Shown piece by piece: positions 36,684-46,268 of a stretch of DNA of 64,000 nt (position 1 is its first letter; the number at the start of each line of letters is the position of its first letter). The position numbers were made by a program, and so were the translations under genes. The DNA lies in NCBI GenBank assembly GCA_041397845.1, contig JAWKVW010000011.1, forward strand, positions 1 through 64,000, read 5' to 3'. The notes beneath the pieces are model-generated. The model saw only the letters and a program-made list of their open reading frames with translations. It searched no databases and was not told the DNA's origin. The stretch is from JAKPQE01 sp041397845 (GTDB lineage Bacteria; Pseudomonadota; Alphaproteobacteria; Rhizobiales; JAKPQE01).

Positions 36684-37661
36684 TCAGACCCTTTCGATGA
36701 TCTTTTCGCCAAAGAGGCCCTGCGGCCGGAAGACGAGGAAGACGAGCGCGATACCGTAGGCGAGCCAGGATTCGATGCCGCCGCCAACCAGCGGTCCCCA
36801 GTAGATCTCGCCGACCTTCTCGCCGATGCCGATGATGAGACCGCCGACGATGGCGCCGGGGATCGAGGTGAAGCCGCCGAGGATCAGCACCGGCAGCGCT
36901 TTCAGCGCGATGATCTCGAGCGCGAAGGAGACGTCCGACCGCGCGCCCCACATGATGCCGGTGACGAGCGCGACGACACCGGCCGCGAACCAGACGATCG
37001 CCCAGATCTGGTTGAGCGAGATGCCGACCGACAGCGCCGCCTGATGGTCATCCGCGACCGCCCGCAGCGCCCGGCCGATGCGCGTCTTGTTGAAGAACAC
37101 CGCCAGCGCGCCGATCATGATGGCCGCGATCACCGCCGCCGCGATGTCGATTTTCTGCAGCGAGATGAGGCCCGGCGAGCCGCCCGGCCCCCAGCCTTCC
37201 GGCTCCAGCACCACTGAACCCGACGGCAGGCCGAGTTCGGAGGCGATCATCACCTTCGGCTCGCCGCCGAAAATGAACTCGCCGAAGCCGATGAGGAAAT
37301 AGGTCAGGCCGATCGTCGCCATCAGCAGGATGATTTCCGGCTGGTTGACCAGCGGCCGCATCACGAAGCGCTCGACGCAGATGGCGAGCAGCGCCATCAC
37401 GCCGACCGCCAGAAGCAGCGCCAGGATCGCCGGCACGCCCTTTTCATAAAGGCCGACAAGCGTCAGCGCCGCGAACACCACCATGATGCCCTGGGCGAAG
37501 TTGAACACGCCCGAGGCCTTGAAGATCAGCACGAAGCCGAGCGCAATCAGCGCATAGAGGATGCCGCCGACGATCCCTTCCCAGAGCACCTGGATGAAGA
37601 AATCCGGCATGTCGACCATCTGGACGAACGGATTGACGAAGATGTTCAGCAAAAGATCCAT
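36684..37661 (-). CDS. livH: ABC transporter permease, LivH type
   Basis: A 325-residue permease with about eight helices. Typical LivH elements: YALIALGFVLIFKASGVFNFAQG at ~36, AVADDHQAALSVGISLNQI at ~205, and ALPVLILGGFTSIPGAIVGG (EAA-like coupling loop) at ~265. It forms the heteromeric channel with LivM. Ten bp after livG. Confidence 0.93.
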   Translation of the reverse strand: MDLLLNIFVNPFVQMVDMPDFFIQVLWEGIVGGILYALIALGFVLIFKASGVFNFAQGIMVVFAALTLVGLYEKGVPAILALLLAVGVMALLAICVERFVMRPLVNQPEIILLMATIGLTYFLIGFGEFIFGGEPKVMIASELGLPSGSVVLEPEGWGPGGSPGLISLQKIDIAAAVIAAIMIGALAVFFNKTRIGRALRAVADDHQAALSVGISLNQIWAIVWFAAGVVALVTGIMWGARSDVSFALEIIALKALPVLILGGFTSIPGAIVGGLIIGIGEKVGEIYWGPLVGGGIESWLAYGIALVFLVFRPQGLFGEKIIERV

Positions 37662-37671
37662 GTCCGCCCCG

Positions 37672-38484
37672 TCAATGCGAGACGCCGAGATAGGCGTCGA
37701 TCACGTCCTGGTTGGCCTGCACTTCCTCCGGCGTGCCGTCGGCGATCTTCTTGCCGTAGTCGAGCACGACCACCCGGTCGGAAAGATCCATGACGACGCC
37801 CATGTCGTGTTCGATGAGCGCGATCGTCGTGCCGAACTGGCTGTTCACGTCGAGGATGAAGCGGCTCATGTCCTCTTTTTCCTCGAGGTTCATGCCCGCC
37901 ATCGGCTCGTCGAGCAGCAGCAGCTCGGGTTCCATCGCCAGCGCCCGGCCAAGTTCCACCCGCTTCTGCAGGCCGTAGGGCAGCCGGCCGACCGGCGCCC
38001 GCCGGATGTGCTGGATCTCGAGGAAATCGATGATCTCCTCGACCTTGCGCCGGTGCTCGATCTCTTCCCGCCGCGCCGGCCCGTAGTGGAAGAGATGCCA
38101 GAAGAAGTGCCGCTTCATCAGCAGCGTACGCCCCGACATGATGTTGTCGAGCGTCGACATGCCCTTGAAGAGGGCGACGTTCTGGAAGGTCCGGGCAATG
38201 CCCTGGCTCGCCGCCTCGTAGGGCCGCATCTTCGAGCGCGCTTCGCCCTTGAAGGTGATGACCCCTTCCTGCGGATGGTAGAAGCCGTTGATGACGTTGA
38301 GCATCGACGTCTTGCCGGCACCGTTCGGCCCGATGATGGCGCGGATCTCGCCCTTCTGAATGTCGAACGAGATGTTGGTGATCGCCCGAACACCGCCGAA
38401 CGACAGCGACACGTTCTCCACCTTGAGGAGCACTTCGCGCCCGGCCGTCTCGCCGGCGACCGCGGTTTCGGTCGCAGCGTTCAT
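37672..38484 (-). CDS. livG: ABC transporter ATP-binding protein, LivG type
   Basis: A 270-residue ATPase. Walker A GPNGAGKTS at ~53, Q-loop ARTFQNVALFKGMSTLDN, a signature variant LPYGLQKRVELGRAL, Walker B LLLLDEPMAGMN and switch His in ALIEHDMGVVM. Its ATG overlaps the stop of the upstream acyl-CoA synthetase by 4 bp, so ligase and transporter are translationally coupled. Confidence 0.93.
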   Translation of the reverse strand: MNAATETAVAGETAGREVLLKVENVSLSFGGVRAITNISFDIQKGEIRAIIGPNGAGKTSMLNVINGFYHPQEGVITFKGEARSKMRPYEAASQGIARTFQNVALFKGMSTLDNIMSGRTLLMKRHFFWHLFHYGPARREEIEHRRKVEEIIDFLEIQHIRRAPVGRLPYGLQKRVELGRALAMEPELLLLDEPMAGMNLEEKEDMSRFILDVNSQFGTTIALIEHDMGVVMDLSDRVVVLDYGKKIADGTPEEVQANQDVIDAYLGVSH

Positions 38485-40466
38485 TCGGCGGCCTCCTTGT
38501 GCTCTTCGGCGGCCGGATAGACCGTCATGTCGCGGATCTGCACCGTGGCGGAGATACGGCCCTTGCGGCCATCCTCGAACGTCACCTCGGTTTCGATGAA
38601 CTTCTCGCTCGAGCCGTCATAGAGCGCCTCGATGAGCGGCGCGTAGCGCTCGGCGATGAACGACCGGCGCACCTTCTGCGTCCGCGTCAGCTCGCCGTCA
38701 TCCGCGTCGAGCTCCTTGTGCAGGATGAGGAAACGATGGATCTGCGCTCCCGCCATCGTCGGTTCGTTGGCCAGGTCCCGGTTCACCTTGTCGACGTTGC
38801 TCTGCAGCATCTCGTAGACCTGGGCGTGGCCGGCAAGCTCCTGATAGCTGGCATAGGAGATGTTGTTGCGCTCCGCCCAGTTGCCGACCGCGTTGAGGTC
38901 GATATTGAGGAAGACGCAGGAGAAATCGCGGCCATCGCCGAACGCCACGGCCTCCTTGACGTTCGGGAAGAATTTCAGCTTGTTCTCGATGTATTTCGGC
39001 GCGAACAGCGTGCCGTCGACGAGGCGGCCGACGTCCTTGGCCCGGTCGATGATCTTCAACTGGCCGTCATGGTCGAAGAAGCCGGCATCGCCCGTGTGCA
39101 CCCAGCCTTCCGCGTCGACCGTTTCCGCCGTCGCCGTGTCGTTCTTGAAATAGCCGATGAACATGCCCGGGCTCTTGAACAGCACCTCGCCGGTCTCGGA
39201 GATCTTGATCTCGACATTCGGCGCCGCCGGCCCGACCGTGTCGGAGCGCACATGCCCGTCTTCCTGCGCCGTCACATAGAGGAAGGCCTCGGTCTGGCCG
39301 TAGAGCTGCTTCAGGTTGAGGCCGAGCGAGCGGTAGAAGCTGAAGAGATCCGGCCCGATCGCCTCGCCCGCCGTATAGGCCGTGCGGATCCGCGAAAAGC
39401 CGAGCACGTTCTTCAGTGGGCCGTAGACGAGCAGGTTGCCGAGCCCGTAGAGCAGCCGGCCGCTGAACGGCACCGGACGGCCGTCGAGGATGTCCTCGCC
39501 ATAGCGCCGGGCGACGTCGATGAAATAGTGGAACATCCGCCGCTTGATCGAACTGGCGTCCTCCATCCGGATCATCACCCGGGTGAGGAGGCCCTCGAAC
39601 ACGCGCGGCGGCGCGAAGTAGAAGGTCGGGCCGATCTCTTTCAGATCATGCTGCACCGTCTCGGCGCTCTCCGGACAGGCCATGCAGAAGCCGGCCACCA
39701 TGCCCTGCGCATAGTTGAGGTAGTGATCGCCGACCCAGGCGAGCGGCAGATAGGCAAGCACCTCGTCGGCGTCGGAAAGCTTGTCGAATGCCGCCGTGTC
39801 GCTCGCCGCCGCGATGCACCGTTCCGCCGACAGCATCACGCCCTTCGAGCGGCCGGTCGTGCCGGAGGTGTAGAGGATGATCGAGATGTCGCTGCCCTTG
39901 CCGAGCTCGATCTCGTCAAGGAAGGCCTGCGCCGCGCCCGGCTCGTTCTTCAGCCGCTCCCGGCCCTTGGCCTGGATCGCCTCGAACGAATGCAGCCGCG
40001 TGTGGTCATAGTCGCCAAGGCCGCGCGGATCGTCATAGACCATGTCGCGGAGGCTCTTCAGCCGGTCGCCGACCGACAGCACCTTGTCGACCTGCTCCTG
40101 GTCCTCGGCCATCGCGAAGGCGACGTCGGCATGCTCGAGCACATAGGCGAGCTCTTCGGCGATCGCGTCGGCATAGACCGGCACCGGCGTCCCGCCGAGG
40201 CACTGCACCGCCGCAATCGTCCAGTACAGCCGGGGCCGATTCGCCCCGATGACCGCACAGGTGTCGCCGCGCTTGAAGCCAAGGTCCTGCAGACCGAGCG
40301 CGAAGGCGCGGATCTCGTCCAGCACCTCGGCCCAGGTCCAGGTCTGCCAGATGCCGAGATCCTTCTCGCGCATGGCCGGCCGGCTGGCCCGGGCCGTGGC
40401 ATTCCTGAGGAGTAGCTTCGGAAAAGTATCCAAGCGCCCGCCGGCAATCGCCGCCGCGTCAGCCAT
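38481..40466 (-). CDS. Long-chain acyl-CoA synthetase (AMP-binding)
   Basis: A 661-residue ANL-superfamily ligase. P-loop ILYTSGTTGRSKGVML at ~200, YGQTEAF at ~390, GWVHTGDAGFFDHDGQLKII at ~450 with the ATP-ribose Asp, and C-terminal hinge and Lys region (ELTRTQKVRRSFI). It is related to long-chain fatty-acyl-CoA ligases. First gene of the liv-type operon and coupled to livG. Import by Liv-type proteins followed by activation here, or by the PaaK-like enzyme at the other end, would commit a carboxylic acid to beta-oxidation-like breakdown. Confidence 0.9.
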   Translation of the reverse strand: MADAAAIAGGRLDTFPKLLLRNATARASRPAMREKDLGIWQTWTWAEVLDEIRAFALGLQDLGFKRGDTCAVIGANRPRLYWTIAAVQCLGGTPVPVYADAIAEELAYVLEHADVAFAMAEDQEQVDKVLSVGDRLKSLRDMVYDDPRGLGDYDHTRLHSFEAIQAKGRERLKNEPGAAQAFLDEIELGKGSDISIILYTSGTTGRSKGVMLSAERCIAAASDTAAFDKLSDADEVLAYLPLAWVGDHYLNYAQGMVAGFCMACPESAETVQHDLKEIGPTFYFAPPRVFEGLLTRVMIRMEDASSIKRRMFHYFIDVARRYGEDILDGRPVPFSGRLLYGLGNLLVYGPLKNVLGFSRIRTAYTAGEAIGPDLFSFYRSLGLNLKQLYGQTEAFLYVTAQEDGHVRSDTVGPAAPNVEIKISETGEVLFKSPGMFIGYFKNDTATAETVDAEGWVHTGDAGFFDHDGQLKIIDRAKDVGRLVDGTLFAPKYIENKLKFFPNVKEAVAFGDGRDFSCVFLNIDLNAVGNWAERNNISYASYQELAGHAQVYEMLQSNVDKVNRDLANEPTMAGAQIHRFLILHKELDADDGELTRTQKVRRSFIAERYAPLIEALYDGSSEKFIETEVTFEDGRKGRISATVQIRDMTVYPAAEEHKEAAE

Positions 40467-40618
40467 ACCGTTTCCTCACCCTGGTCGCCGACCCTTTTTG
40501 GCCGGTCTCGATTTCGTTACCGCAACTAAATCTAACGGCTTGCGACAAATCAAGCCGCTTTCGGTGACATTCGCAACGAAAGGGGTGAGTTACGCCGGCT
40601 ATCTTTCCGGCAGTGCTT

Positions 40619-42211
40619 TCAGCTTGTGCCGTAAATGATTTTCGGCAGCCAGGTGGCGATTTCCGGGAAATACCAGAGCACCAGAAGTGAAGAGAGCTGG
40701 ATCAGAACAAACGGAATGATGCCCCGGTAGATATCCATGGTTGAGACCGAGGCCGGCGCGACGCCGCGCAGGTAAAACAGTGCAAAACCAAACGGCGGCG
40801 TCAGGAATGATGTCTGCAGGTTGACCGCCAGCATGATGCCGAGCCAGACCGGACTCATCGGTTCACCGTTCGGCATCTCGAGCATCAGCAGCGTCGGCGC
40901 GATCAGCGGCACGACGACGAACACGATCTCGAGAAAATCGAGAAAGAAGCCGAGCACGAACATCAGCGCCATCACCGCCAGCATCGCGCCCGCCGCGCCG
41001 CCCGGAATGTTGCTGAGCAGGGCATGCACCATCTCCTCGCCGCCAAGGCCGCGAAAGACGAGCGAGAACAGCGTCGCCCTGATCATGATGAGGAACACCA
41101 TGGCGGTGATCTGCGTCGTCCCGCGCATCACCTCGCCAAGGACGCCGGCGCTGGCGAGCCGCCTCAGCGCCAGCGCGAGGCCGCCGCCGATGACGAGAAA
41201 CAGGATCGCGGCAAGGATGATGCCGACAAGGTCCGCCGCCGGGATCTCGTCGCGCTGCACCCGGAGGTCCATGAAGCTCGTCAGGATGAGGATGCCGACG
41301 AGTGCCGCGGCGGCCGCCAGCACCGGCCAGTGCTGGTCGTCCATCACCCGGAAGCCGCCGAGCAGCACCGCGCCGACCGCGCCGACCGCCGCCGCCTCGG
41401 TCGGCGTCGCGATGCCGGCAAGGATCGAGCCGAGCACGGCGATGATCAGCACCACCGGCGGCACCAGGGCCTGCATCAGCTCCTTGAGGCCGGCTTCCTC
41501 GCCCTTTTCGATTCGCATCGCCGGCGACGATTTCGGCCGGAAGATCGCCATCGCCACCTGAAACAGGATGTAGAGGCCGACGAGCATCAGCCCGGGCAGC
41601 AGCGCCCCGGCAAAGAGATCGCCGACCGACACCGTGTCCGGCGCGAAATTGCCCATCTCGAGCTGCGCCTTCTGATAGGCGTTGGCGAGCTGGTCGCCGA
41701 GGATGACGAGCACGATCGAGGGCGGAATGATCTGGCCAAGCGTGCCGGCCGCCGCAATCGAACCGGCCGCGAGGCGCGGGCTGTAGCCGTTCTTCAGCAT
41801 CGTCGGCAGCGACAGGAGCCCCATCGTCACGACGGTCGCCCCGACAATGCCGGTCGAGGCGGCCAGCAGCGCCCCGACGATCGACACTGAAAAGCCGAGG
41901 CCGCCGCGCAGCGAGCCAAACAGCTTGCCCATCGTCTCGAGCAGCTCCTCGGCGACTTTGGAGCGCTCCAGCATCACCCCCATGAAGACGAACAGCGGCA
42001 CCGCGATCAGCACCTCGTTCGTCATCGTCCCGAAGATGCGCTGCGGGAAGGCAGAGAGGAACGAGATGTCGAAGGCGCCGAACACCCAGCCGATGCCGGC
42101 AAAGAGCAGCGCCGTGCCGGCCAGCGTGAAGGCGACGGGAAAGCCTGCGAGCAGCAGCACGCAGACGACCGCGAACATGATGATGTCGAGCGAATGGGCG
42201 AGCGTTTCCAT
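40619..42211 (-). CDS. TRAP transporter large permease, DctM type
   Basis: A 530-residue membrane protein with 12 or more helices, slightly longer than the usual ~430 of DctM because of an extra region at ~255-345 (two to three helices around HWPVLAAAAALVGILIL and EIPAADLVGIILAAILFLV). Family motifs: AVPLFVFMGVMLERS, STGIVGATVVTMGLL, AGSIAAAGTLGQIIPPSI and LQTSFLTPPFGFALFYLRGVA. It follows dctQ by 5 bp. No DctP-type binding protein is adjacent. Confidence 0.92.
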   Translation of the reverse strand: METLAHSLDIIMFAVVCVLLLAGFPVAFTLAGTALLFAGIGWVFGAFDISFLSAFPQRIFGTMTNEVLIAVPLFVFMGVMLERSKVAEELLETMGKLFGSLRGGLGFSVSIVGALLAASTGIVGATVVTMGLLSLPTMLKNGYSPRLAAGSIAAAGTLGQIIPPSIVLVILGDQLANAYQKAQLEMGNFAPDTVSVGDLFAGALLPGLMLVGLYILFQVAMAIFRPKSSPAMRIEKGEEAGLKELMQALVPPVVLIIAVLGSILAGIATPTEAAAVGAVGAVLLGGFRVMDDQHWPVLAAAAALVGILILTSFMDLRVQRDEIPAADLVGIILAAILFLVIGGGLALALRRLASAGVLGEVMRGTTQITAMVFLIMIRATLFSLVFRGLGGEEMVHALLSNIPGGAAGAMLAVMALMFVLGFFLDFLEIVFVVVPLIAPTLLMLEMPNGEPMSPVWLGIMLAVNLQTSFLTPPFGFALFYLRGVAPASVSTMDIYRGIIPFVLIQLSSLLVLWYFPEIATWLPKIIYGTS

Positions 42212-42216
42212 GCTGG

Positions 42217-42750
42217 TCAGTTCCCGTGGAAGCGCAGCGCATCGAGCTCGGCTTCATCGCCGCCGAGCGCGAGCAGGGAATGGGCCGCCATCGAAAGCCC
42301 CTGCAACGCCATCTGGACTGCGAAGATGAGGATCGCCGTCTTCAGGACGAAAATGCCCGGAATGCCGCTCGTCTCCTTCGAGCCCTCGAAGATCGACCAC
42401 GACTGCAGCACGTAGGGCGTCGCCACCTTCAGGATCAGCAGACACACCGGCAGGATGAAGACCAGCGCCCCGAAGAGATTGACGAGCGCCTTCGCCCGCG
42501 GCCGGGCTTCCCGGTAGAAGATGTCGACCCGGACATGGCCGTCATGGCGCAGCGTGTAGGCCGCCGCCAGCATGAACAGCATGGAATGCAGGTAGAGGAT
42601 CGACTCCTGCGCCCAGATCGAGCCGACGCCGAACACATAGCGCATCAGCACGACGGTGAACTGGATCAGCACCACCGCCAGCGTGAACCACGAGACGAAC
42701 CGCCCCGTGCGCTCGTTGAGGCTGTCGACAAACTCGGCAAAGGCACGCAT
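42217..42750 (-). CDS. TRAP transporter small permease, DctQ type
   Basis: A 177-residue four-helix protein: FVSWFTLAVVLIQFTVVLMRY (~20-40), WAQESILYLHSMLFMLAAAY (~47-66), a third around ALVNLFGALVFILPVCLLI (~88-106) and a fourth at ~130-155. WAQE and the RHDGHVRVD loop are the DctQ signatures. The large extrachromosomal insert in the partner DctM and the missing binding protein suggest that DctP is encoded elsewhere. Confidence 0.9.
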   Translation of the reverse strand: MRAFAEFVDSLNERTGRFVSWFTLAVVLIQFTVVLMRYVFGVGSIWAQESILYLHSMLFMLAAAYTLRHDGHVRVDIFYREARPRAKALVNLFGALVFILPVCLLILKVATPYVLQSWSIFEGSKETSGIPGIFVLKTAILIFAVQMALQGLSMAAHSLLALGGDEAELDALRFHGN

Positions 42751-43015
42751 GACTGATCCCCGGCAGGAGCCGTTACGCGCGTCTGTCTATCCGAACCTGA
42801 CCGCCGCGTCGACCGTTGCGAGGCAATCAGCCGCCCCGGCGCCGGCCTGCTTGAACGGAAGTCTGAGGCCCCGGCGCAACGACAGGCGCCGAACGCCGAT
42901 CTCCTGCCCATGCCGATCGGCCATTCCGCATCCCGGCAAAACGCTCTATGTCTGGTGCCGAGCCTTTTCCGCAGCCGCCCGGCCGCGCCAACCTTGAAGG
43001 AAGCTGCACGCCATC

Positions 43016-43762
43016 ATGAGCGCCGCAAAGATGCCCGTCGTCCTCGTCACCGCCGACGTCAAGCCTCTCGAGAACTATCGCTGGCACGCCACCCCCTCGA
43101 CCTATCTCAACGCGCTCGTCGCCGGCGCCGGCGCCGTGCCGCTGATCCTTCCCGATTTCGCCGACCGCCTCGACCTCGACGCCGCCCTTGACCGCGTCGA
43201 CGGCGTTCTGGCCACCGGTTCGCGCTCGAATGTCCACCCGTCGCGCTATGGCGTCGCCCCGAGCGAGCGGCACGAGCCCTATGACGAGGCCCGCGACGCC
43301 ACCACCCTGCCGCTGATCCTGCGCGCCCTCGAGCGCGGCATCCCGACCTTCTGCGTCTGCCGCGGCTATCAGGAGCTCAACGTCGCCCTCGGCGGCACGC
43401 TGGCAACCGAGATTCAGGACCTGCCCGGCCGCATGGATCACCGCGCCCCGGTATCGGACGTGCAGGACGAGCGCTTCGCCATCCGCCATCCGGTCGAGAT
43501 CGTGCCGGGCGGCGTGCTCGCCGGCATTTTCGACAGCCCGTCCATTGCGGTGAATTCCCTGCACCGGCAGGCGATCGACCGGCTCGCCGACCGCCTCGTC
43601 GTCGAAGGCCGGGCGCCGGATGGCACCATCGAGGCCGTCCGCGTCGCCGACGCCAGGGGCTGGAACCTCGGCGTGCAGTGGCATCCGGAATACTGGGTCG
43701 GCACCGATCCCGTCTCCGACCGGCTGTTTGCCGCGTTCGGCGAAGCCGTCCGCGCCGGCTGA
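43016..43762 (+). CDS. Gamma-glutamyl-gamma-aminobutyrate hydrolase family protein (peptidase C26)
   Basis: A 248-residue class I glutamine-amidotransferase-like hydrolase. The nucleophile is C115 in FCVCRGYQELNVALGGTL. The catalytic His/Glu are in GVQWHPEYW near 222. LVTADVKP and ATGSRSNVHPSRYG match PuuD-like enzymes of putrescine breakdown, which cleave gamma-Glu-GABA. No other puu gene is beside it. ATG 43016 follows a 265-bp gap. Confidence 0.92.
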   Translation: MSAAKMPVVLVTADVKPLENYRWHATPSTYLNALVAGAGAVPLILPDFADRLDLDAALDRVDGVLATGSRSNVHPSRYGVAPSERHEPYDEARDATTLPLILRALERGIPTFCVCRGYQELNVALGGTLATEIQDLPGRMDHRAPVSDVQDERFAIRHPVEIVPGGVLAGIFDSPSIAVNSLHRQAIDRLADRLVVEGRAPDGTIEAVRVADARGWNLGVQWHPEYWVGTDPVSDRLFAAFGEAVRAG

Positions 43763-43794
43763 CACTGGCGACGGCGCCAGTCCTGCGTCACGCC

Positions 43795-45582
43795 TCAGTG
43801 CGTGACGCCGAAGCCGACCGCCGCCGTAAACAGCAACAGGCCCGTGAAAAGCACGAACAGCGCCCCGCCGATCTCGACGGCGCGGTGGATGTAGTGGCTC
43901 GTCCGCGATTCCGGCCCGGCCATCCGCATCGCCAGCCCCTTGGCCGTGATCGCAATCCCGGCCAGCGTCGCCACCGTGATGCCGGTGCCGAACGCCATCG
44001 CGAAGGCCGCACCGATGCCGGCAAGCATCATGCCCTGCGACAGCGCGAAGGCGAGAACGATGAGCGCCCCGGAACAGGGCCGCAGGCCCACCGTCATGAT
44101 CGCCGCCAGCGCGCCGCCCCGTTCGCGCCAGTTGCCGCCGACCGCGACCGGTTCGTCATCGACCGCGCAGGGGTGATGCGTGCCCGCTCCGTGCCCGTGG
44201 TCGTGGTCGTGGCCGTGGTCGTGATCGTGATCGTGATCGTGATGATGGTGCCGCAGGATCTTGGTGTAGACGAGCCAGAGCCCGAGCAGGACGATGAGCC
44301 CGTAGGAGCCGATCTCGAAGGCCCGCGCCGTATCGTCGATGGCAACGCTGGTCAGCCGCAGGATGACGCCGGCAACCCCGATGAGCACGATCGCCGTGAC
44401 CGCCTGCGCGAACGCCGAGGCAAAGGAGAGCCAGATCCCGGTCCGCGCCGTTTCGTTGCTGGCAAGGACGTAGCTGGTGATCACCGCCTTGCCATGTCCC
44501 GGCCCTGCCGCGTGGAAGACCCCATAGGCAAAGCTGACGAGCATCAGCATGAAGGCCGCCGACCCGTCGACCGCCGAGCGGCGCACCCCGTCCCGCAATT
44601 CCTTGTAGAAGGCGTTCTGCTGGCGCGCCACGAAGCCGAGCACGCGGGCAACGATCCCCGGCGTCGCCACCGGCTTGCTCCCGCCCGCCATATTCTCGCC
44701 TGCCGTTGCCGGCCCGGCCTCTGCCACCGCCGCCGGACCCGCCGCCGTCCCGCTATCGGTCATCGGCCTTGCGCCGCCGTCCGCCGGCGCCACCAGCCGC
44801 TCGATCGCCGCCATTGCGTCGCTCGGCCCGCTCGCCGCATCGCCGCAAATCACCGTGATGCGGTTGGCAAGACTGTTGGTGATCTCCAGCAGGTCTTCCG
44901 GCGGCGTCGGCTGGTCGGCGGGAATGGCCGCCAGTGCCGCCGCCGTCGCATCGTCGAGTTCGCCCGCCGCCTGCGTCTCGATCCGGCAGCCGGCAGGCGC
45001 GTTCTCAAGCGCCGTCCCCCCGTCCTTGGCGAAGGAATAGGCGATGTAATAGTTCGGGTCGTAGACATCGACCTCGAAGCGCTCGGCAACGCGATAGGGC
45101 GTCGTCAGCGGCACCGTCACCGTCATTTCGAGATAGCGCGCGTCGAGCAGTTCCGGCGTATTCTCCTTGGCCGCCTGCTCGCGCATGAAGGCGCGGTCCT
45201 CGTCGGTCAGCAGCCAGTAGTCCTCGATCGGCACCTTGCGCATGACCAGCCGGTAATCCGGCAGCGGCTCGCCGAATTCGACATTCTCGGCCCCCTCGCC
45301 GGCGAAGGTGAAATATTCGAAGTCCTTGAGGGACTCGATATTCACCTCGGCGAGCTCCCGCAGTTCCGCCTCGCTGAGTTCGCCGTCTCCGTCGGCATCG
45401 AGCCCCTGCACCGCATAGGCCGAATAGGCGTCGTCGAACGACCAGACGTGCCGCACCGCGACGATTGCCCCGTCCTTGAAGACGACCGTCGTCTTGCCAC
45501 TGATGAATACATGCGGATGCGCCACCGCCACGCCGGCAAAAGCCAGAATGACCATGAGGCCGACAAGCCAGGATCTCAGCAT
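43795..45582 (-). CDS. DUF1007-NicO/RcnA fusion, nickel/cobalt transporter
   Basis: A 595-residue fusion. Residues ~1-210 are an exported DUF1007 domain: signal peptide MLRSWLVGLMVILAFAGVAVA, then HPHVFISGKTTVVF. An EF-hand-like loop DADGDGELSEAEL at ~62-74 is inserted. An Ala/Pro-rich linker (~260-300) leads to a NicO domain (~325-595) of about six helices with GPGHGKAVITSYVLA, a His/Asp-rich loop (HHHHDHDHDHDHGHDHDHGH, ~462) and GLRPCSGALIVLAFAL. Such domains export or import Ni/Co, and the His-rich loop fits metal handling. The two domains are usually encoded as adjacent genes. Confidence 0.88.
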   Translation of the reverse strand: MLRSWLVGLMVILAFAGVAVAHPHVFISGKTTVVFKDGAIVAVRHVWSFDDAYSAYAVQGLDADGDGELSEAELRELAEVNIESLKDFEYFTFAGEGAENVEFGEPLPDYRLVMRKVPIEDYWLLTDEDRAFMREQAAKENTPELLDARYLEMTVTVPLTTPYRVAERFEVDVYDPNYYIAYSFAKDGGTALENAPAGCRIETQAAGELDDATAAALAAIPADQPTPPEDLLEITNSLANRITVICGDAASGPSDAMAAIERLVAPADGGARPMTDSGTAAGPAAVAEAGPATAGENMAGGSKPVATPGIVARVLGFVARQQNAFYKELRDGVRRSAVDGSAAFMLMLVSFAYGVFHAAGPGHGKAVITSYVLASNETARTGIWLSFASAFAQAVTAIVLIGVAGVILRLTSVAIDDTARAFEIGSYGLIVLLGLWLVYTKILRHHHHDHDHDHDHGHDHDHGHGAGTHHPCAVDDEPVAVGGNWRERGGALAAIMTVGLRPCSGALIVLAFALSQGMMLAGIGAAFAMAFGTGITVATLAGIAITAKGLAMRMAGPESRTSHYIHRAVEIGGALFVLFTGLLLFTAAVGFGVTH

Positions 45583-45640
45583 TCGACGTCCCTGTCTGGC
45601 AGCGCCCCCGCCCGGCCCCTCGGGAATTCCGTGTCGCCGG

Positions 45641-46159
45641 TCAGCGCAGAACCTTCACCGGCGCTCCGACATGCACCCGCTCGAACAGGTCGATGACGTC
45701 GGCGTTGAGCATGCGGATGCAGCCGTTCGACACCGCCCGGCCGATCGAGCCCGGCGCGTTGGTGCCATGGATGCGATAGGCGCTCCAGCCAAGATAGAGC
45801 GCGCGCACGCCAAGGGGATTCTTCGGCCCCGGTGCGACATAGGTCGGCAGGCTCGGCTTCTTGGAGCGCTGGTCCGGCGTCGGCGTCCAGCTCGGATTCT
45901 CGCGCTTGCGCACCACGTGGGTCTCGCCGAACCACTGGTTCGCCGGCGAGCCGACCGCCACCGGATAGCGGATCGCCTTGCCGCCGCCGAGCACGTAGTA
46001 GAGCCGCCGCTCCGACGTCTTGATGACGATCGTGCCCTGCTCGTACCCGTTCTCGAAGTCGACGACATCGCGCGCCGCCATCGCCGGCGCCGTCTGTCCG
46101 GCGACGAACCCCGCCAACAGCCCGACAAAAGCCGCTGCAATCCAGAAAGACCGTACCAT
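45641..46159 (-). CDS. L,D-transpeptidase (YkuD family)
   Basis: A 172-residue exported enzyme: signal peptide of ~28 residues (cleavage near AMA), then YkuD domain. The catalytic region is RIHGTNAPGSIGRAVSNGCI, with Cys in SNGCIRM where most relatives read SHGCIRM. It would form 3-3 peptidoglycan cross-links or attach lipoproteins. The family element PNPLGVRALYLGW appears as KNPLGVRALYLGW. ATG 46159 chosen ahead of the signal peptide. Confidence 0.92.
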   Translation of the reverse strand: MVRSFWIAAAFVGLLAGFVAGQTAPAMAARDVVDFENGYEQGTIVIKTSERRLYYVLGGGKAIRYPVAVGSPANQWFGETHVVRKRENPSWTPTPDQRSKKPSLPTYVAPGPKNPLGVRALYLGWSAYRIHGTNAPGSIGRAVSNGCIRMLNADVIDLFERVHVGAPVKVLR

Positions 46160-46268
46160 CGGCTCTCCCCACAAATTCCCCGGCCAGACGGCCGAACGTC
46201 CCCGGATCACCCGAACGCCCCGGAAGGGCCGCAGTGTGCCGAACCGGCTCGCGTATCGCAAGACCGCA

